The notes under the pieces are model-generated. The model saw only the letters and a program-made list of their open reading frames with translations. It was not told where the DNA came from and ran no database searches. The position numbers and the translations under genes were made by a program. DNA of 40,285 nucleotides from Alistipes sp. Lineage in GTDB: Bacteria > Bacteroidota > Bacteroidia > Bacteroidales > Rikenellaceae. The stretch covers positions 1-40,285 of the forward strand of contig JAGAMA010000027.1 of NCBI GenBank assembly GCA_017624955.1, read 5' to 3'. Of the stretch, positions 14,890 through 25,600 are shown one piece after another. Every line of letters starts with the position of its first letter. Position 1 is the stretch's first letter.

Positions 14890-16914
14890 TTAGAAGTAGA
14901 GACCGCGCAGATCCTTGATCTCGGCCATCTCCTGAACAGCCTGCAGAGCGCTCTGCGTTACCATGCTCTCCTGAACAGCCTGTGCGCGTACACGCTCAGC
15001 CTCCTCGGTCTGCGTAGCAGCATCCGTAATCTCCTCAACCGTGAAGACATAGACACCGTTCAGACCCTTCACGGGAGCCGAAACAACGCCCTTCTCCGTG
15101 GTCGAAGCAATCGCACCGATGAGCTGCGGCTCCAGACCCGGACCGGCCAGGAAGTAAGCACCGAACGTAGCATCCGTGTACTCGTTTACCTCCGTCTCAA
15201 CAGCCTTGGCAACCTCCTCGATCGTGGCACCGGCCATCTGACCCTTCAGGGCCTCGAACTTCTTCTCACGCATGAGCTGCATGCGAATCTGGGGAGCCAC
15301 CTTCTCAACAGCCGTGAACTCATCCTTGTCGATGCCCGTCAGCGTAGCAATTACATAGTCGTCGCCTACGGTGAAGATCTCCGACAGATCGCCCACCTTG
15401 GCACCATAAGCCCAGCGAGCCACCTCACGCGAATCCTCCAGACCGCGGATCGTGCGATCGCCCTGTGCGATGGTAGCTACGCGCGGCGTAACGGCAGCAG
15501 CCGAAGCAGCCTCCGCGAAGTCCTCCTTGGCAGCGAGCGTGAAGCTACCGGCAGCCGAGTGAGCCTCGCGACGCGTCTCGCTCGAAGCGAGTACGGGATA
15601 GGTAATCGAAGCCACCTTCACATGCTTCGAAGGCTTGTCGGCACGATATACCTGCATGAGCTGAATAGCATCACCCGAAGCGATCTTCACGATGTCGCCC
15701 TTCTTGGCCGTTGCAAGCACCTCGGCGAACTCGTTCGTGAAGGCTGCGAAGGGCATTACGCCTACCTCGCCACCAACCTGAGCCGTCTGGGCAAATACCG
15801 AGTACTGGGCAGCAGCCTCGGCGAAGTCTGCACCACCCTTCAGGGCCGTCAGCAGGCTGTCAGCCAGCTCCGTCTCGGTGTAGGGCAGTACGATGTGACG
15901 GATGCCGAGCGAGTCGGGAGCCATCTTCGTATCCAGCACGCGGGCCATCGTCCACTCGTTGTTCTTCAGCACCGGACCATACATCTTACCGGCCATCAGC
16001 GCCTCAGCCTCCTCGGCCGTGAGCTGCGAAGCGTTTACATAAGCCTCGGCAATCGAACCGTTGCGGTTCTCACGCGCGAAGGCCTTCACATCCTCCGTAG
16101 CGGCGAACTCCTCGCCTACCATCTTCACCTCCTGCTCCAGGGCGGCCATATCGCCCTCCGTGGGGCTAACCTCGAAGACAACATACGAAATCTGACGGTT
16201 GGGCAGCTGCTTGTAGCTGTTCTTGTTGGCAGCGTAGTAAGCCTTGATCTCGCTCGACGAAACCGTGTAGAGCGAATCGGGCATATCGGCATAACGCTTT
16301 ACAACCCACTTACCCGAGCGGGTCTCGTTCTGGGCCTTCTGACCCTGAGCAACCTCCAAGGCGTTTACATAGACACCACCCTTTACCAGGCCGTAGTACT
16401 TCTGCATGGCATTCTCCAGCTGGAGCTGCTCGATGAGCTGTGCCCATGCAGCGGCAGCCTGGGGATTCGACTCCGACTCGGTGAGGAACTGGCTTACGGC
16501 AGCCACGTTGTACTCGCCCGTTGCGGGATCGGCGAAGGCGTTGTAGAGCGTCTGCGAGAACTGCTCGCCGCTCAGCAGCGCCAGGCGCTCGCCATCGGTA
16601 AACTGCAGACCCATCTCCTGGAGCGAAGGCTCGAAGAGGTGCTTGGCCACGAGCGACTGCCATACGGCGTTAGCCAGCATAGCCGACTGCTGCTCGTCGG
16701 TCTCCTGAATACCCGACTGGGCCTTTACCTGCTCATACTCGTTGTAGTACTCCGAATAGTTGATATTCTCGCCGGCGATCTCACCGACCTTAGGATCCTG
16801 ACCCGTGAAGCCCATCTCGGTCTTCAGCGAAAGGATGAACGCCAAGAGGGCTACGCCGATCACTACCGACAGAATCACGCCGAACTTGGTGCGAAGTGTG
16901 TTTAAGCTAATCAT
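14890..16914 (-). CDS. Periplasmic peptidyl-prolyl isomerase, PpiD/SurA type
   Basis: 674 residues. One N-terminal membrane anchor (about 11-31, VILSVVIGVALLAFILSL) leaves the rest in the periplasm, as in PpiD. A SurA-N-like chaperone region spans about 35-190. A parvulin rotamase domain starts near 336 with LGIRHIVLPYTE, followed by GADFAEAAAQYS and GGEVGVMPFAAF. A second, degenerate parvulin-like half follows. It assists folding of outer membrane and secreted proteins. It is the last gene of the cluster running from rng, with its own -7 element upstream (16959-16966). Close to the usual 620-710 residues for the Bacteroidota family. Confidence 0.9.
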   Translation of the reverse strand: MISLNTLRTKFGVILSVVIGVALLAFILSLKTEMGFTGQDPKVGEIAGENINYSEYYNEYEQVKAQSGIQETDEQQSAMLANAVWQSLVAKHLFEPSLQEMGLQFTDGERLALLSGEQFSQTLYNAFADPATGEYNVAAVSQFLTESESNPQAAAAWAQLIEQLQLENAMQKYYGLVKGGVYVNALEVAQGQKAQNETRSGKWVVKRYADMPDSLYTVSSSEIKAYYAANKNSYKQLPNRQISYVVFEVSPTEGDMAALEQEVKMVGEEFAATEDVKAFARENRNGSIAEAYVNASQLTAEEAEALMAGKMYGPVLKNNEWTMARVLDTKMAPDSLGIRHIVLPYTETELADSLLTALKGGADFAEAAAQYSVFAQTAQVGGEVGVMPFAAFTNEFAEVLATAKKGDIVKIASGDAIQLMQVYRADKPSKHVKVASITYPVLASSETRREAHSAAGSFTLAAKEDFAEAASAAAVTPRVATIAQGDRTIRGLEDSREVARWAYGAKVGDLSEIFTVGDDYVIATLTGIDKDEFTAVEKVAPQIRMQLMREKKFEALKGQMAGATIEEVAKAVETEVNEYTDATFGAYFLAGPGLEPQLIGAIASTTEKGVVSAPVKGLNGVYVFTVEEITDAATQTEEAERVRAQAVQESMVTQSALQAVQEMAEIKDLRGLYF

Positions 16915-16958
16915 ATTGAAAGTGTTTAATTTTTGTTGCTATTTTGCGTTTAAGCCTC

Positions 16959-16966
16959 CAAAGGTA
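16959..16966 (-). promoter_or_regulatory. -7 element of a probable ppiD promoter
   Basis: TACCTTTG on the minus strand, 45 nt before the ppiD start. The -33 position has T-rich sequence (TTTTTCG) but no exact TTTG. The element lies just after the stop of the upstream CNNM/CorC gene, so ppiD can probably be expressed both from the operon and alone. Confidence 0.55.
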
Positions 16967-16992
16967 GTAAATTTATCCGAATCAACGAAAAA

Positions 16993-18258
16993 CTACCCTA
17001 TTTTTTTCACGCGCGCCAACTCAAGACGCGATCTTGTGGTCCTCAGGATACGGATTTGGAGCTTGCCGATCACCAGGGTCTGCCCCGCCGTGGGGATTCC
17101 CTCGTAGTGGTAGATGATCAGTCCGGCCAGCGTATCGTACTCCTTACTCTCCTCAATCTCAAGGTTATACTTCTCGTTCAGGTACTCCACTTCGAGACGG
17201 CACGAGAGGACAAACTCTTCGTCGCCCACCTGCTTCTCGATCTCCTCGGCCTCATCGTGCTCATCCTCGATTTCGCCGAAAATCTCCTCCAGCACATCCT
17301 CCATCGAGATAATACCCGCCGTACCACCGAACTCGTCAATCACCACGGCGATATTCGAATGGTTGCGGATAAAGGTCTGAAGCAGCGCCTGCAGGGGCAT
17401 TGTCTCGGGGACGAAGTCCACCTTCATCATCACCTCCTCGACCGATTTCGGAGCGAGGAAGAGGCTCTTCAGATTGACATAACCGATGATGTTATCCAGG
17501 TTGTTACGATAGACAAACAGGCGCGAATATTTCGACTCCACGAAGCGCTCCACCAGCTCCTCGATCGTCGTCTCGTCGATATCGACCGCCTCCACGTCGA
17601 TACGCGGCACCATGCAGTCGCGCACACGCTGATCGGCAAAATCCAACGCATTCTGGAACAACTTCAACTCATTGTCGGGATCCTCCTGCGGCTCGGTATT
17701 GGCATTGAGCAAGGCCGCCAGGTCGTCGTGGTTGAAGCTCGCAATCGGTGCATCGGGCTTGGTCTTGTGCCCCAAGAGGTAGAGGATGCCCTGCGAAAGG
17801 AGGGTCGTCAGCCGTGCAATGGGATACAACACCAAGTAGATCAGATAGATCAGCGGTGCAAAGGTGCGATAGTAGAAGTTCGGATTATTCTTAAAAATCG
17901 ACTTCGGGATAAACTCGCCCATGAAGATAATCAGGATGGTCGATACGGCCGTTTCGATCAGTACCGACCCTTCGGTGGCCATCGACTCCCAACCTGCCAG
18001 GCTAAAGAGCGTGCGCAGCAGGATCGACATGTAGAGCGAATAGAGCACCAGCGCGATGTTGTTACCCACCAGGATTGTCGTGATATACTGCCCCTGATGG
18101 CGCTCAAAGATCGCGGCAATGCGGTCAAAAAGACGGCTCTGCTTACGGTCGAGCTCCAACTTCAGGCGGTTCTTGCTCGTGAAGGCGATCTCCATGCCCG
18201 AAAAGAAGGCGGAGAACAACAACGTGAGGAGTATCAACAGAATAGAGTGTAACATCAC
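16993..18258 (-). CDS. CNNM/CorC (HlyC/CorC) family membrane protein, GldE-like
   Basis: 421 residues. An N-terminal DUF21/CNNM transmembrane domain (about 1-190) has hydrophobic segments at 4-24, about 58-85, 100-120 and 135-155 and the family motif MGEFIPKSIF. A CBS pair (about 200-325) contains RVRDCMVPRIDVEAV and IAVVIDEFGGTAGIISMEDVLEEIFGEI. A CorC_HlyC transporter-associated domain (about 340-421) closes it. The family includes Mg/Co-related transporters and the Bacteroidota protein GldE. Its position between lptC and ppiD fits an envelope role. Start ATG 18258; a second ATG directly follows, so 18255 is equally possible. Confidence 0.88.
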   Translation of the reverse strand: MMLHSILLILLTLLFSAFFSGMEIAFTSKNRLKLELDRKQSRLFDRIAAIFERHQGQYITTILVGNNIALVLYSLYMSILLRTLFSLAGWESMATEGSVLIETAVSTILIIFMGEFIPKSIFKNNPNFYYRTFAPLIYLIYLVLYPIARLTTLLSQGILYLLGHKTKPDAPIASFNHDDLAALLNANTEPQEDPDNELKLFQNALDFADQRVRDCMVPRIDVEAVDIDETTIEELVERFVESKYSRLFVYRNNLDNIIGYVNLKSLFLAPKSVEEVMMKVDFVPETMPLQALLQTFIRNHSNIAVVIDEFGGTAGIISMEDVLEEIFGEIEDEHDEAEEIEKQVGDEEFVLSCRLEVEYLNEKYNLEIEESKEYDTLAGLIIYHYEGIPTAGQTLVIGKLQIRILRTTRSRLELARVKKIG

Positions 18259-18276
18259 AGCTTTATTTTAGTACTG

Positions 18277-19116
18277 CTATCGCATCACGGGAGCCGCTTC
18301 GGGAGCCAACATCTCCTCGCTCCGCGCAGCAGGCTTCATCGGTTCGGCATTCAGCGTAGCTCGCCCTGCGCGAGGCTCCAGCGTAAGGGGTCGCACGGGT
18401 GTCGCAGGCTTCACGTTACCCGAAGGTTTAGCCGCGGGTCGCCTCAACGGCGCATTGCGTTTCGCGGGGCGCGGAGCGGTATTCTCGCTCTGCTTGCGCT
18501 CCTTGACCTGCGGCTTTTCGCTTCGTCGGGTCGAGTCGCCACCCTCGCCGGGGGCATACTCCACCTCGATACGGCTCTTCTGGTAGCGGAAACGCCAATC
18601 CGAAAGGTCCTCCGTAGCCTCAAAGCTCTCGCCTACCGAGACATTATTGCCCTGCACGAGTTTCGTATCCACATTCGAGTAGATCTTCTGCGTGCGGGCA
18701 TCCCAAAAGAGCTGCTGCGTGTAGAGCTGCTTGCCGTCGAACTTACGTCCCACGACATCGCCCTTCGCCTCCCACAGCTCGCGCTTCTCGTAGTAGATGG
18801 CGTAGTTGGCCGTCAGCACCATATCGACCCGCGACAAGGAGTCGTCCTGGTAGGTCGTGATTTTTATACCCTTACGGAATTCGCGGTAGGGCTCGTTTCC
18901 GAGCGTATAACCCTCCAAAAGGGGCGTTTCGAAGAAGTAGGAGCGTCGTCCGTTTTGCGACATGACGATCGAGAGATTCTCGCTGTACTCGGTCATCATC
19001 GCCGTCTCGTTTTTACGCTCCACCTGTTCCGGTTGGCTCTCGCACGAGAATAGCAAGATAGCACTCCCCAACATGAGGAGTGCTACCTGCACCTTTCGCG
19101 TGAAAGAGTATCTCAT
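18277..19116 (-). CDS. lptC: LPS export protein LptC (lipoprotein form) with long Pro/Ala/Arg tail
   Basis: 279 residues. LptC passes lipopolysaccharide from the inner-membrane LptBFG transporter to LptA in the periplasm. This one has a lipobox (LLFSC, C25) instead of the single membrane helix of E. coli LptC, as in other Bacteroidota. Residues about 40-185 fit the LptC beta-jellyroll: NLSIVMSQNGRRSYFFETP, a YTLGNEPYREFRKGI segment, NYAIYYEKRELWEAKGDVVG and ARTQKIYSNVDTKLVQ. The last 90 or so residues are a low-complexity Pro/Ala/Arg/Glu tail that is not part of the fold. It lies 18 nt before the CNNM/CorC gene and 25 nt after the TPR gene. Confidence 0.85.
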   Translation of the reverse strand: MRYSFTRKVQVALLMLGSAILLFSCESQPEQVERKNETAMMTEYSENLSIVMSQNGRRSYFFETPLLEGYTLGNEPYREFRKGIKITTYQDDSLSRVDMVLTANYAIYYEKRELWEAKGDVVGRKFDGKQLYTQQLFWDARTQKIYSNVDTKLVQGNNVSVGESFEATEDLSDWRFRYQKSRIEVEYAPGEGGDSTRRSEKPQVKERKQSENTAPRPAKRNAPLRRPAAKPSGNVKPATPVRPLTLEPRAGRATLNAEPMKPAARSEEMLAPEAAPVMR

Positions 19117-19141
19117 CTCGCCTGGTTAGATTTCAACCCAA

Positions 19142-20479
19142 TTAGCGAGGACGAACCGTCGTCACCGTACCGGCAGCCAGACCGCAATCTACGCGGTACG
19201 AGCTACCTGCCTGCAGGTCGCGCATGAAGCACTCCTCCTGGCTGGGGAAACGGTTGCGGAAGGCCGACTGAGCCGTGCGGGCAGCGTCGAGGTACTCCGA
19301 ATCCTCACCCAGTAACTTGATAGCCTCGCCCATCTTGTCATAGGCAGCCCAGCAAGCAGCCTGGCGCGAGAACTGCTCACCGCAGTTCGAAGCCGAGATA
19401 CCGTAGCACTGAGCCAGTACGAATACGGGCACACCATCCTCGGGATTGAGCTCGATAGCCTCACGAGCAGCCTTGGCAGCAGCCGAAATGTTGTTGGCAA
19501 CCAGCTCAACCACAGCGATCTGCGTCAGCAGCTTCTGACGACCCTCGGGGGTCTCCTCCGTAGCCAGCGAAGCGTTCAGATACTTCGAAGCCTTGTCGTA
19601 GTCACCCTTGTTCTTGAAGGCCTGAGCCAGGTAGATAGCCATGTCGGCCGAAGGCGATACGGCATACGAACGCTCGGCTACCTCGAAGTAGTAGTCGCTC
19701 GTGCACTGTGCACGCGTCATGAGCGATACGGCCTGCTTCAGGATATCGGCATCGTCGGGGTTCGAAGCGAGCTTCTCACGGAAGAGCTTCTCGAGGTTCT
19801 CGCAGCTGGCAGCACCACTCTGACCGAAGGCGTTGTCGAACTGCTTCTTGAACTCGGCGTTAGCCTCCGTATCGAGGTAGGGCGAGAGGCGGTCGTACTC
19901 GGCGATGATCTCCTCGGGCATCACCTCGTCGGTATTCTGGTAGTCGTCGCACAAGTTGGCGAAGTAAACCACGATCGTCTCGGGATCGGTAGCCTCACCA
20001 CCGGCCTCGATAGCGGCACGGAAAGCCTCACGGATGGCGGCACGGTCGTTGCGCTTGAAGTTCAGCACGTCACGAGCCTTTACATCCAGGATATAAGCCT
20101 TACCCTCCTTGGCGGCGTTGCCGAAGTGCTCTACGCGCAGGTCATAAACCATGAGCAGCGAATCGACCATCGTATTCTTCTCGGCCATCGACTGAGCGCG
20201 GGCAATCTTGTTACGATAGATAATAGCGCCATACTTGTAGATGTTTACCGTAGCGGTCGGACGGTCATTAACCAGCTGCTGGAAATAGTAAGCAGCATGG
20301 TTGTAGTTCTTGCTCTGGATCTGCTCCTTGAGGAAGTTACTGTACTCGATGTTACGCTGACGCTGCTCGGGCGTATCACCCCAGCGAGCAAAACGCGGAT
20401 CGCTGAAATCCTGCTGTGCCGTCGCGGCCACTGCCATCATTGCAAAGGCAGCCGAAAGAAGAATTTTGATACTTTTCAT
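19142..20479 (-). CDS. Exported tetratricopeptide-repeat protein
   Basis: 445 residues with a signal peptide (about 1-21, ending ATA-Q). Helical repeats run through most of the mature protein; the clearest TPR-like stretch is about 270-370 (KNKGDYDKASKYLNASLA, then AAKAAREAIELNPEDGVPVFVLAQCYG). Eight or so cysteines are spread through the second half. It lies between a FadL-like porin and lptC, a gene order I recall as common in Bacteroidales, so a periplasmic envelope-assembly role is plausible, but no function is established here. Confidence 0.82.
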   Translation of the reverse strand: MKSIKILLSAAFAMMAVAATAQQDFSDPRFARWGDTPEQRQRNIEYSNFLKEQIQSKNYNHAAYYFQQLVNDRPTATVNIYKYGAIIYRNKIARAQSMAEKNTMVDSLLMVYDLRVEHFGNAAKEGKAYILDVKARDVLNFKRNDRAAIREAFRAAIEAGGEATDPETIVVYFANLCDDYQNTDEVMPEEIIAEYDRLSPYLDTEANAEFKKQFDNAFGQSGAASCENLEKLFREKLASNPDDADILKQAVSLMTRAQCTSDYYFEVAERSYAVSPSADMAIYLAQAFKNKGDYDKASKYLNASLATEETPEGRQKLLTQIAVVELVANNISAAAKAAREAIELNPEDGVPVFVLAQCYGISASNCGEQFSRQAACWAAYDKMGEAIKLLGEDSEYLDAARTAQSAFRNRFPSQEECFMRDLQAGSSYRVDCGLAAGTVTTVRPR

Positions 20480-20533
20480 GGTGATTAAATGTTTGGTTTT
20501 TCTATTTTGTTTCGTGTTTAGGTCGCTACTCTT

Positions 20534-21916
20534 TTAGTCGTACTTGGGTCGCATGAACCAGTACTCGTTATTCTCCGTACCCGATGCGAAGAGGCGGAAA
20601 CCTACGGCGAACTTGAAGTATTGCTGGCGCACCAGGCCGACATTTTTATTCACATTAAAGCCACGCATACCATACTCGAAGCCGACATCCACGGCCGACA
20701 TACCGAGGAACTTAAACGGTACACCCACACCGAGCGTCACGGCCATCTCATTCAGGTCATGGCCGTCGAAGCTCTGCTGGAACGATCCGTAGCGCACACC
20801 TGCACGGTAGGACCAACGGCGCCAGAAGCGACGTACATCGTAACGAGCCGGCGTAAACTCGACACCCGCCTTGATCGTGTGCGTATCGTGGTAGGCCACC
20901 TTGAAGGCGGTACCCGTAGCGGCATTCACGCCCGTCATTTCGCTCTGCTTGTTGCTCGAGCCCCAATCCTGGTAGTCGTAATCGACACCCACGGCCCACT
21001 TGGCCGTCTGGTAGAAAGCGCCCACCGAGATCTTTCTCGGCAACGAGAGTGCCAGGTGCGGCGTATCGCCCTTGACGGTCGTCTGATAGAGGTCATCCCC
21101 CACAATCGAGTTCGTCACATCGGGCTTCAGGTCGCCACCCAGGTCATACACCGCACCGAAGGTCAGGATGCGCTTATCGTTCAGGATCGCATTCCACTGC
21201 AGACCCACCTGCGCCTTGAAACGCGAGATGCTGTACTCGCTTTGGCCCGAGACCGTACCAAAGCTGCCACCACCCGAGATGGGCACGGGCACCATCACAA
21301 ACGTACGATCGATATCGCCCCAATAGTACTGGGCAGCTACACCGATCGAGAGGTTCTTCCACAGCTGGTAACCCACGCCGAACTTTACCTCCGTCACGTC
21401 ACCCTCGCCCTGATACTGGTAGTTGATGCGACCCACATTGCCCCACACCGGATCGTTCGGATCGAAGGCGTGGTCGTACATCATCTGGTAACCCACCGAA
21501 CTATAAGGGGTTACGCTCACCGAAAAACCGAGGCCCTTATGCAGGGGAATCAGCACGGCGATATCGCGGATGCTGAAGCTGTTGTGTGCCGACTTCTTAT
21601 TTTCGCCACCGAGCGTCTGGTAGTTGTAGTAGTTCTGACCCTCGCCGCCAAAGTTCAGCAGGAAGCTCTTGCGCGAGACCATGCTCAGGCCGGCCGGATT
21701 CAAGAGGTTGATCATACCTGCCTGGCGGGCAGCCACGCCCACGCCGCCCATCGAACGCTGGGCGAGTGTTCCCGGCGTGTTGATCTCGCCGACTCCGTAC
21801 ATCGTATAGGGCGAGAAGGCGTTAATACTTCCCGACTGTGCCCGGGCCGACACACCGACCAGTAGCATCACGGCTACCATCCAAAGTGCCAACAGGCTAT
21901 TTTTTTGTTGTTGCAT
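20534..21916 (-). CDS. OmpP1/FadL-like outer membrane beta-barrel protein
   Basis: 460 residues with signal peptide (about 1-26, SARA-Q). The N-terminus of the mature form has the FadL-like pattern: SPYTMYGVGEINTPGTLAQRSMGGVGVAARQ followed by INLLNPAGLSMVS. Alternating strands with aromatic girdles continue to the end. FadL-type barrels import hydrophobic compounds, though Bacteroidota homologues are mostly uncharacterised. Its start overlaps the end of coaX by 20 nt, so the two are co-translated. Confidence 0.82.
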   Translation of the reverse strand: MQQQKNSLLALWMVAVMLLVGVSARAQSGSINAFSPYTMYGVGEINTPGTLAQRSMGGVGVAARQAGMINLLNPAGLSMVSRKSFLLNFGGEGQNYYNYQTLGGENKKSAHNSFSIRDIAVLIPLHKGLGFSVSVTPYSSVGYQMMYDHAFDPNDPVWGNVGRINYQYQGEGDVTEVKFGVGYQLWKNLSIGVAAQYYWGDIDRTFVMVPVPISGGGSFGTVSGQSEYSISRFKAQVGLQWNAILNDKRILTFGAVYDLGGDLKPDVTNSIVGDDLYQTTVKGDTPHLALSLPRKISVGAFYQTAKWAVGVDYDYQDWGSSNKQSEMTGVNAATGTAFKVAYHDTHTIKAGVEFTPARYDVRRFWRRWSYRAGVRYGSFQQSFDGHDLNEMAVTLGVGVPFKFLGMSAVDVGFEYGMRGFNVNKNVGLVRQQYFKFAVGFRLFASGTENNEYWFMRPKYD

Positions 21917-22658
21917 TCTTCGCTAAATTGTGCTCTAAAATTCGGTTCAAACCGCAAAACACCAAATTGGGTTCTGCAAATATCGCATTTTTAATTTGTT
22001 TCTCAAAATATTTCGCCTCTCCGCCGGTAACAATTACGCATAAATCGGCAAAATCGGCCTCCAAACGGCGCTGATAGCCCTCAATTTCGAAACAAATCGA
22101 GTGAAAAACGCCCCACTCGATCGCCTCCTTCGTACTCTTTCCCTGTAGGGGAAAAGGCTCCTCGCCACTCATTAGCGGCTCACACAGCGGCAGCGTCGCC
22201 GTATATTCGTTCAAGGCGCGCAGGCGGTTCGAGTAGCCGAGCGAAATCGCCCCTCCGCGAAACACCCCGTCGGCACTCACCAGGTCGAGGGTCATCGCCG
22301 TTCCGAGGTCCACCACCAGGCAGTTACGCCCCGGATAGCGCACCGCAGCGCCCACGGCTGCCGCCACGCGATCGAGCCCCAGCGTTTGGGGCGTACGATA
22401 ATCAATGGCGATCGGGAGCGGTGTCGAGCGATCGAATCGCACCACCTCCAGCCCCGCCTCGCGGAGCAGCCGCTCCTCCTTGTCCGTCCCACCACGCGTC
22501 GAGCTGAGGATTGCACTCCCGACGGCATACCGCCCGAGAAGATCAGCAACAAGCTCACGATCAAACCCTTCGGCCACAGCCACCGGTTCGATCTTTCCCG
22601 CCCGATCGGCCACTGCCACCTTCACACGGGTATTGCCTATATCCACTAAAAGTCTCAC
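21897..22658 (-). CDS. coaX: Type III pantothenate kinase
   Basis: 253 residues. CoaX phosphorylates pantothenate, the first step of coenzyme A synthesis, and belongs to the ASKHA fold. The phosphate-1 motif DIGNTRVKVAV is at 6-16, the DLGTAMTLDLV motif near 115, and GGAISLG near 137. It starts with GTG at 22658, inside the end of mfd: the mfd stop TGA and this GTG overlap as GTGA. Length is normal (about 240-260). Confidence 0.92.
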   Translation of the reverse strand: MRLLVDIGNTRVKVAVADRAGKIEPVAVAEGFDRELVADLLGRYAVGSAILSSTRGGTDKEERLLREAGLEVVRFDRSTPLPIAIDYRTPQTLGLDRVAAAVGAAVRYPGRNCLVVDLGTAMTLDLVSADGVFRGGAISLGYSNRLRALNEYTATLPLCEPLMSGEEPFPLQGKSTKEAIEWGVFHSICFEIEGYQRRLEADFADLCVIVTGGEAKYFEKQIKNAIFAEPNLVFCGLNRILEHNLAKNATTKK

Positions 22659-25600
22659 AGCTGTTGCAGAATTTTGTAGGCCGCTTCGACATCTTTCGCT
22701 TGTCTAACGGTCATTCCCAGTCTATTATTGTGTTGTTTGAGCACAAAGCGCTCGGGCTGCTGCATGATCTTTTGCAGCAGGGTACGGAAAATCTCGCTCT
22801 GGTAGTAGGGCGAAGACTCCTCCCCCACGAAGTGCACGATCATCAATCCGTTCTTCACCTTCACGCGCTCCATGCCGAGGCGGATCGCCTCCCGACGCAG
22901 GCGCACCACATTCAGTAGCTCCTCCGTAGCACGCGGCAGACGACCAAAACGGTCCTCCAAACGGGCCGCAAAGGCTTGCAGCGCCTCCTCATCCTTGATC
23001 GAATCCAGCTCGCGGTAGAGTTTCAGGCGCTCGGCCTGTTGCTGCACATAACTGTCGGGCAACGATGCCTCGACCTCGATGTCGATATGCGCATCGTCGA
23101 TAAAGTGCAGACCCTCAACCACCTCACGCTCTTTAGCGCCCAACTGCGACACATCCACGCCCTCGTTTCGGAGCTCGGCAATCGCCTCGTTGAGAATCTT
23201 TTGGTAGGTCTCAAAGCCGATGTCGGCAATAAAACCGCTCTGCTCGGCACCCAGCAGGTTCCCCGCACCGCGGATATCGAGGTCCTGCATCGCAATATTG
23301 AAGCCCGAACCCAACTCCGAGAACTCCTCGATGGCACGCAGGCGACGACGCGCATCGCTCGACAAAAGCTCATCGGGGGGCGAGAGGAGGTAGCAGTAGC
23401 CCCGCTTGTCGCTTCGTCCGACACGGCCACGCAGCTGATGCAGGTCGCTCAAACCGAAGTTTTGGGCGTTGTTGATGATGATCGTATTGGCGTTGGCAAT
23501 GTCGATGCCGTTCTCGACAATGGTCGTCGAGAGCAGCACATCGAACTCGCCGTAGATAAAGTCCATGATGAGCTTTTCGAGCTTCTCGGCCGGCATCTTG
23601 CCATGCCCCACCCCCACGCGGGCCTTCGGGCAGAGGCGCGTAATCATCCCCTGGATCGTCAGCAGATCCTCCACGCGGTTATGCACGAAGTAGACCTGTC
23701 CGTCGCGCGAGAGCTCCTGCTCGATCGCATCGCGGATGATCTCCTCCGAGAAGACATGCGACTCGGTCTGGATCGGACGGCGGTTGGGTGGCGGTGTCGA
23801 GATCACGGACAAATCGCGCGACCCCATGAGCGAGAATTGCAGCGTGCGCGGAATGGGCGTAGCCGTCAGGGTCAGCGTATCGACCGAAACCGAGAGCTCG
23901 GTCAGCTTCTCCTTGGCCGCCACACCAAATTTCTGCTCCTCGTCGATAATCAGCAGTCCCAGGTCGCGGAACTCGATCTGCTTGCCGAGCATCTTATGCG
24001 TACCGATCAGAATATCAATCTTTCCCGACAACAGATCCTCCCGAATCTGGCGCACCTCCTTGGCCGTCTTCGTGCGGTTCAGGTACTCGATCGTCACGGG
24101 CAACCCTCGCAAACGCTCCGAGAAGGAGCGGTAGTGCTGCAGTGCCAGGATCGTCGTCGGCACCAGGACGGCCGTCTGCTTCCCATCCACGGCTGCCTTG
24201 AAGGCGGCACGGATCGCCACCTCCGTCTTGCCGAAGCCCACATCGCCACACACCAGGCGATCCATCGGCTCCGCAGACTCCATATCGCGCTTCACAGCCT
24301 CCACGGCTGCATGCTGATCGGGCGTATCCTCGTATTGGAACGAGGCCTCCAACTCGTGTTGCAGGTAGCTGTCCTCCGAGAAGGCGAAGCCTTTCGAGGC
24401 TTTACGACGGGCATAGAGGGCGATGAGCTGGCGCGAGATATCCTTCACGGCCTTTTTCGTGGCCGTCTTGAGCTTCTGCCATGCCCCCGATCCGAGCTTA
24501 TGAATCTTCGGCGGCTCGCTATCGCCCGCCTTGTAGCGCGCAATGCGGTGCAGCGAATGGACATTGACGAAGAGCACATCGCCATCCCGATAGACCAACT
24601 TGATCGACTCGTGCACCTTGCCGTTTTCGGAGATCTTCACCAAGCCGTCGAAACGACCTACACCGTGGTCGATGTGAACCACATAGTCGCCCGGGCGCAG
24701 CTGATTGAGCTCCGCCACGGTCATCTGCTCGTCGCGCTTGATCTCGCCATTGATGCGGTAACGGCGGTAACGATCGAAGATTTGGTGGTCGGTATAGAGG
24801 CAGATTTTCAGGTCGTTATCCACAAATCCCTCATGGAGCGTGGTCGAGATCGAACGCACCTCCGCCTCGCCACGGCCCACCTGGTGGAAGATATTCTCCA
24901 GGCGCTCGACCTGCACCTTGTTCTCCGAGAGGATGAAGGTGCGGTAGCCACGCTGGCGGTTACGAATCATATCGTCGGCCAGCAGCTCGAAGTTCTTGTT
25001 GAAGGCGGGTTGCGGCAGGGTCGAGAACTCAATGACGCTGCTCGGCTTGCGCTCGGGCAGGTTGTCACGCAACATCACCACACGCGCCAACTCCAGGTCG
25101 GTGGTCAGCCCCACGCGCGAGGTCAAGAGACGATCGATCTGCGACGGATCCTCCAGGTCGGTCAGCGTGCGACGACGAATCTCGTTCACCTTGCGCAGAA
25201 TCTGATCCGCATCGTAGAACCACCAGGTCGCCTCGCGCCCCACGAAGTGGGCCAACGATACACGCGACCCGCCACCGGCTCGGCGCTTCAGATCGGGCAC
25301 AATCGAGATCCTTTCCAGGCGATCCGTAGAGAGCTGGCTCGAAATCTCGAAACGGCGAATCGAATCGACCTCATCGCCAAAGAAATCAATACGATAGGGC
25401 TTATTTTCGGCATAGGAGAAGAGGTCCACCAGACCGCCTCGCACGGCATATTGGCCCGGCTCGTAGACAAAATCGACGCGCGTAAAGCCCGCCTCGACAA
25501 GCGCCTCCTCCAGCACCTCGATCGAGATCACATCCCCCACCCGCACCTTCAGCGTACTCTCCTCGAGGGCCCTCTCCTCGGTCACCCGCTCGGCCAATGC

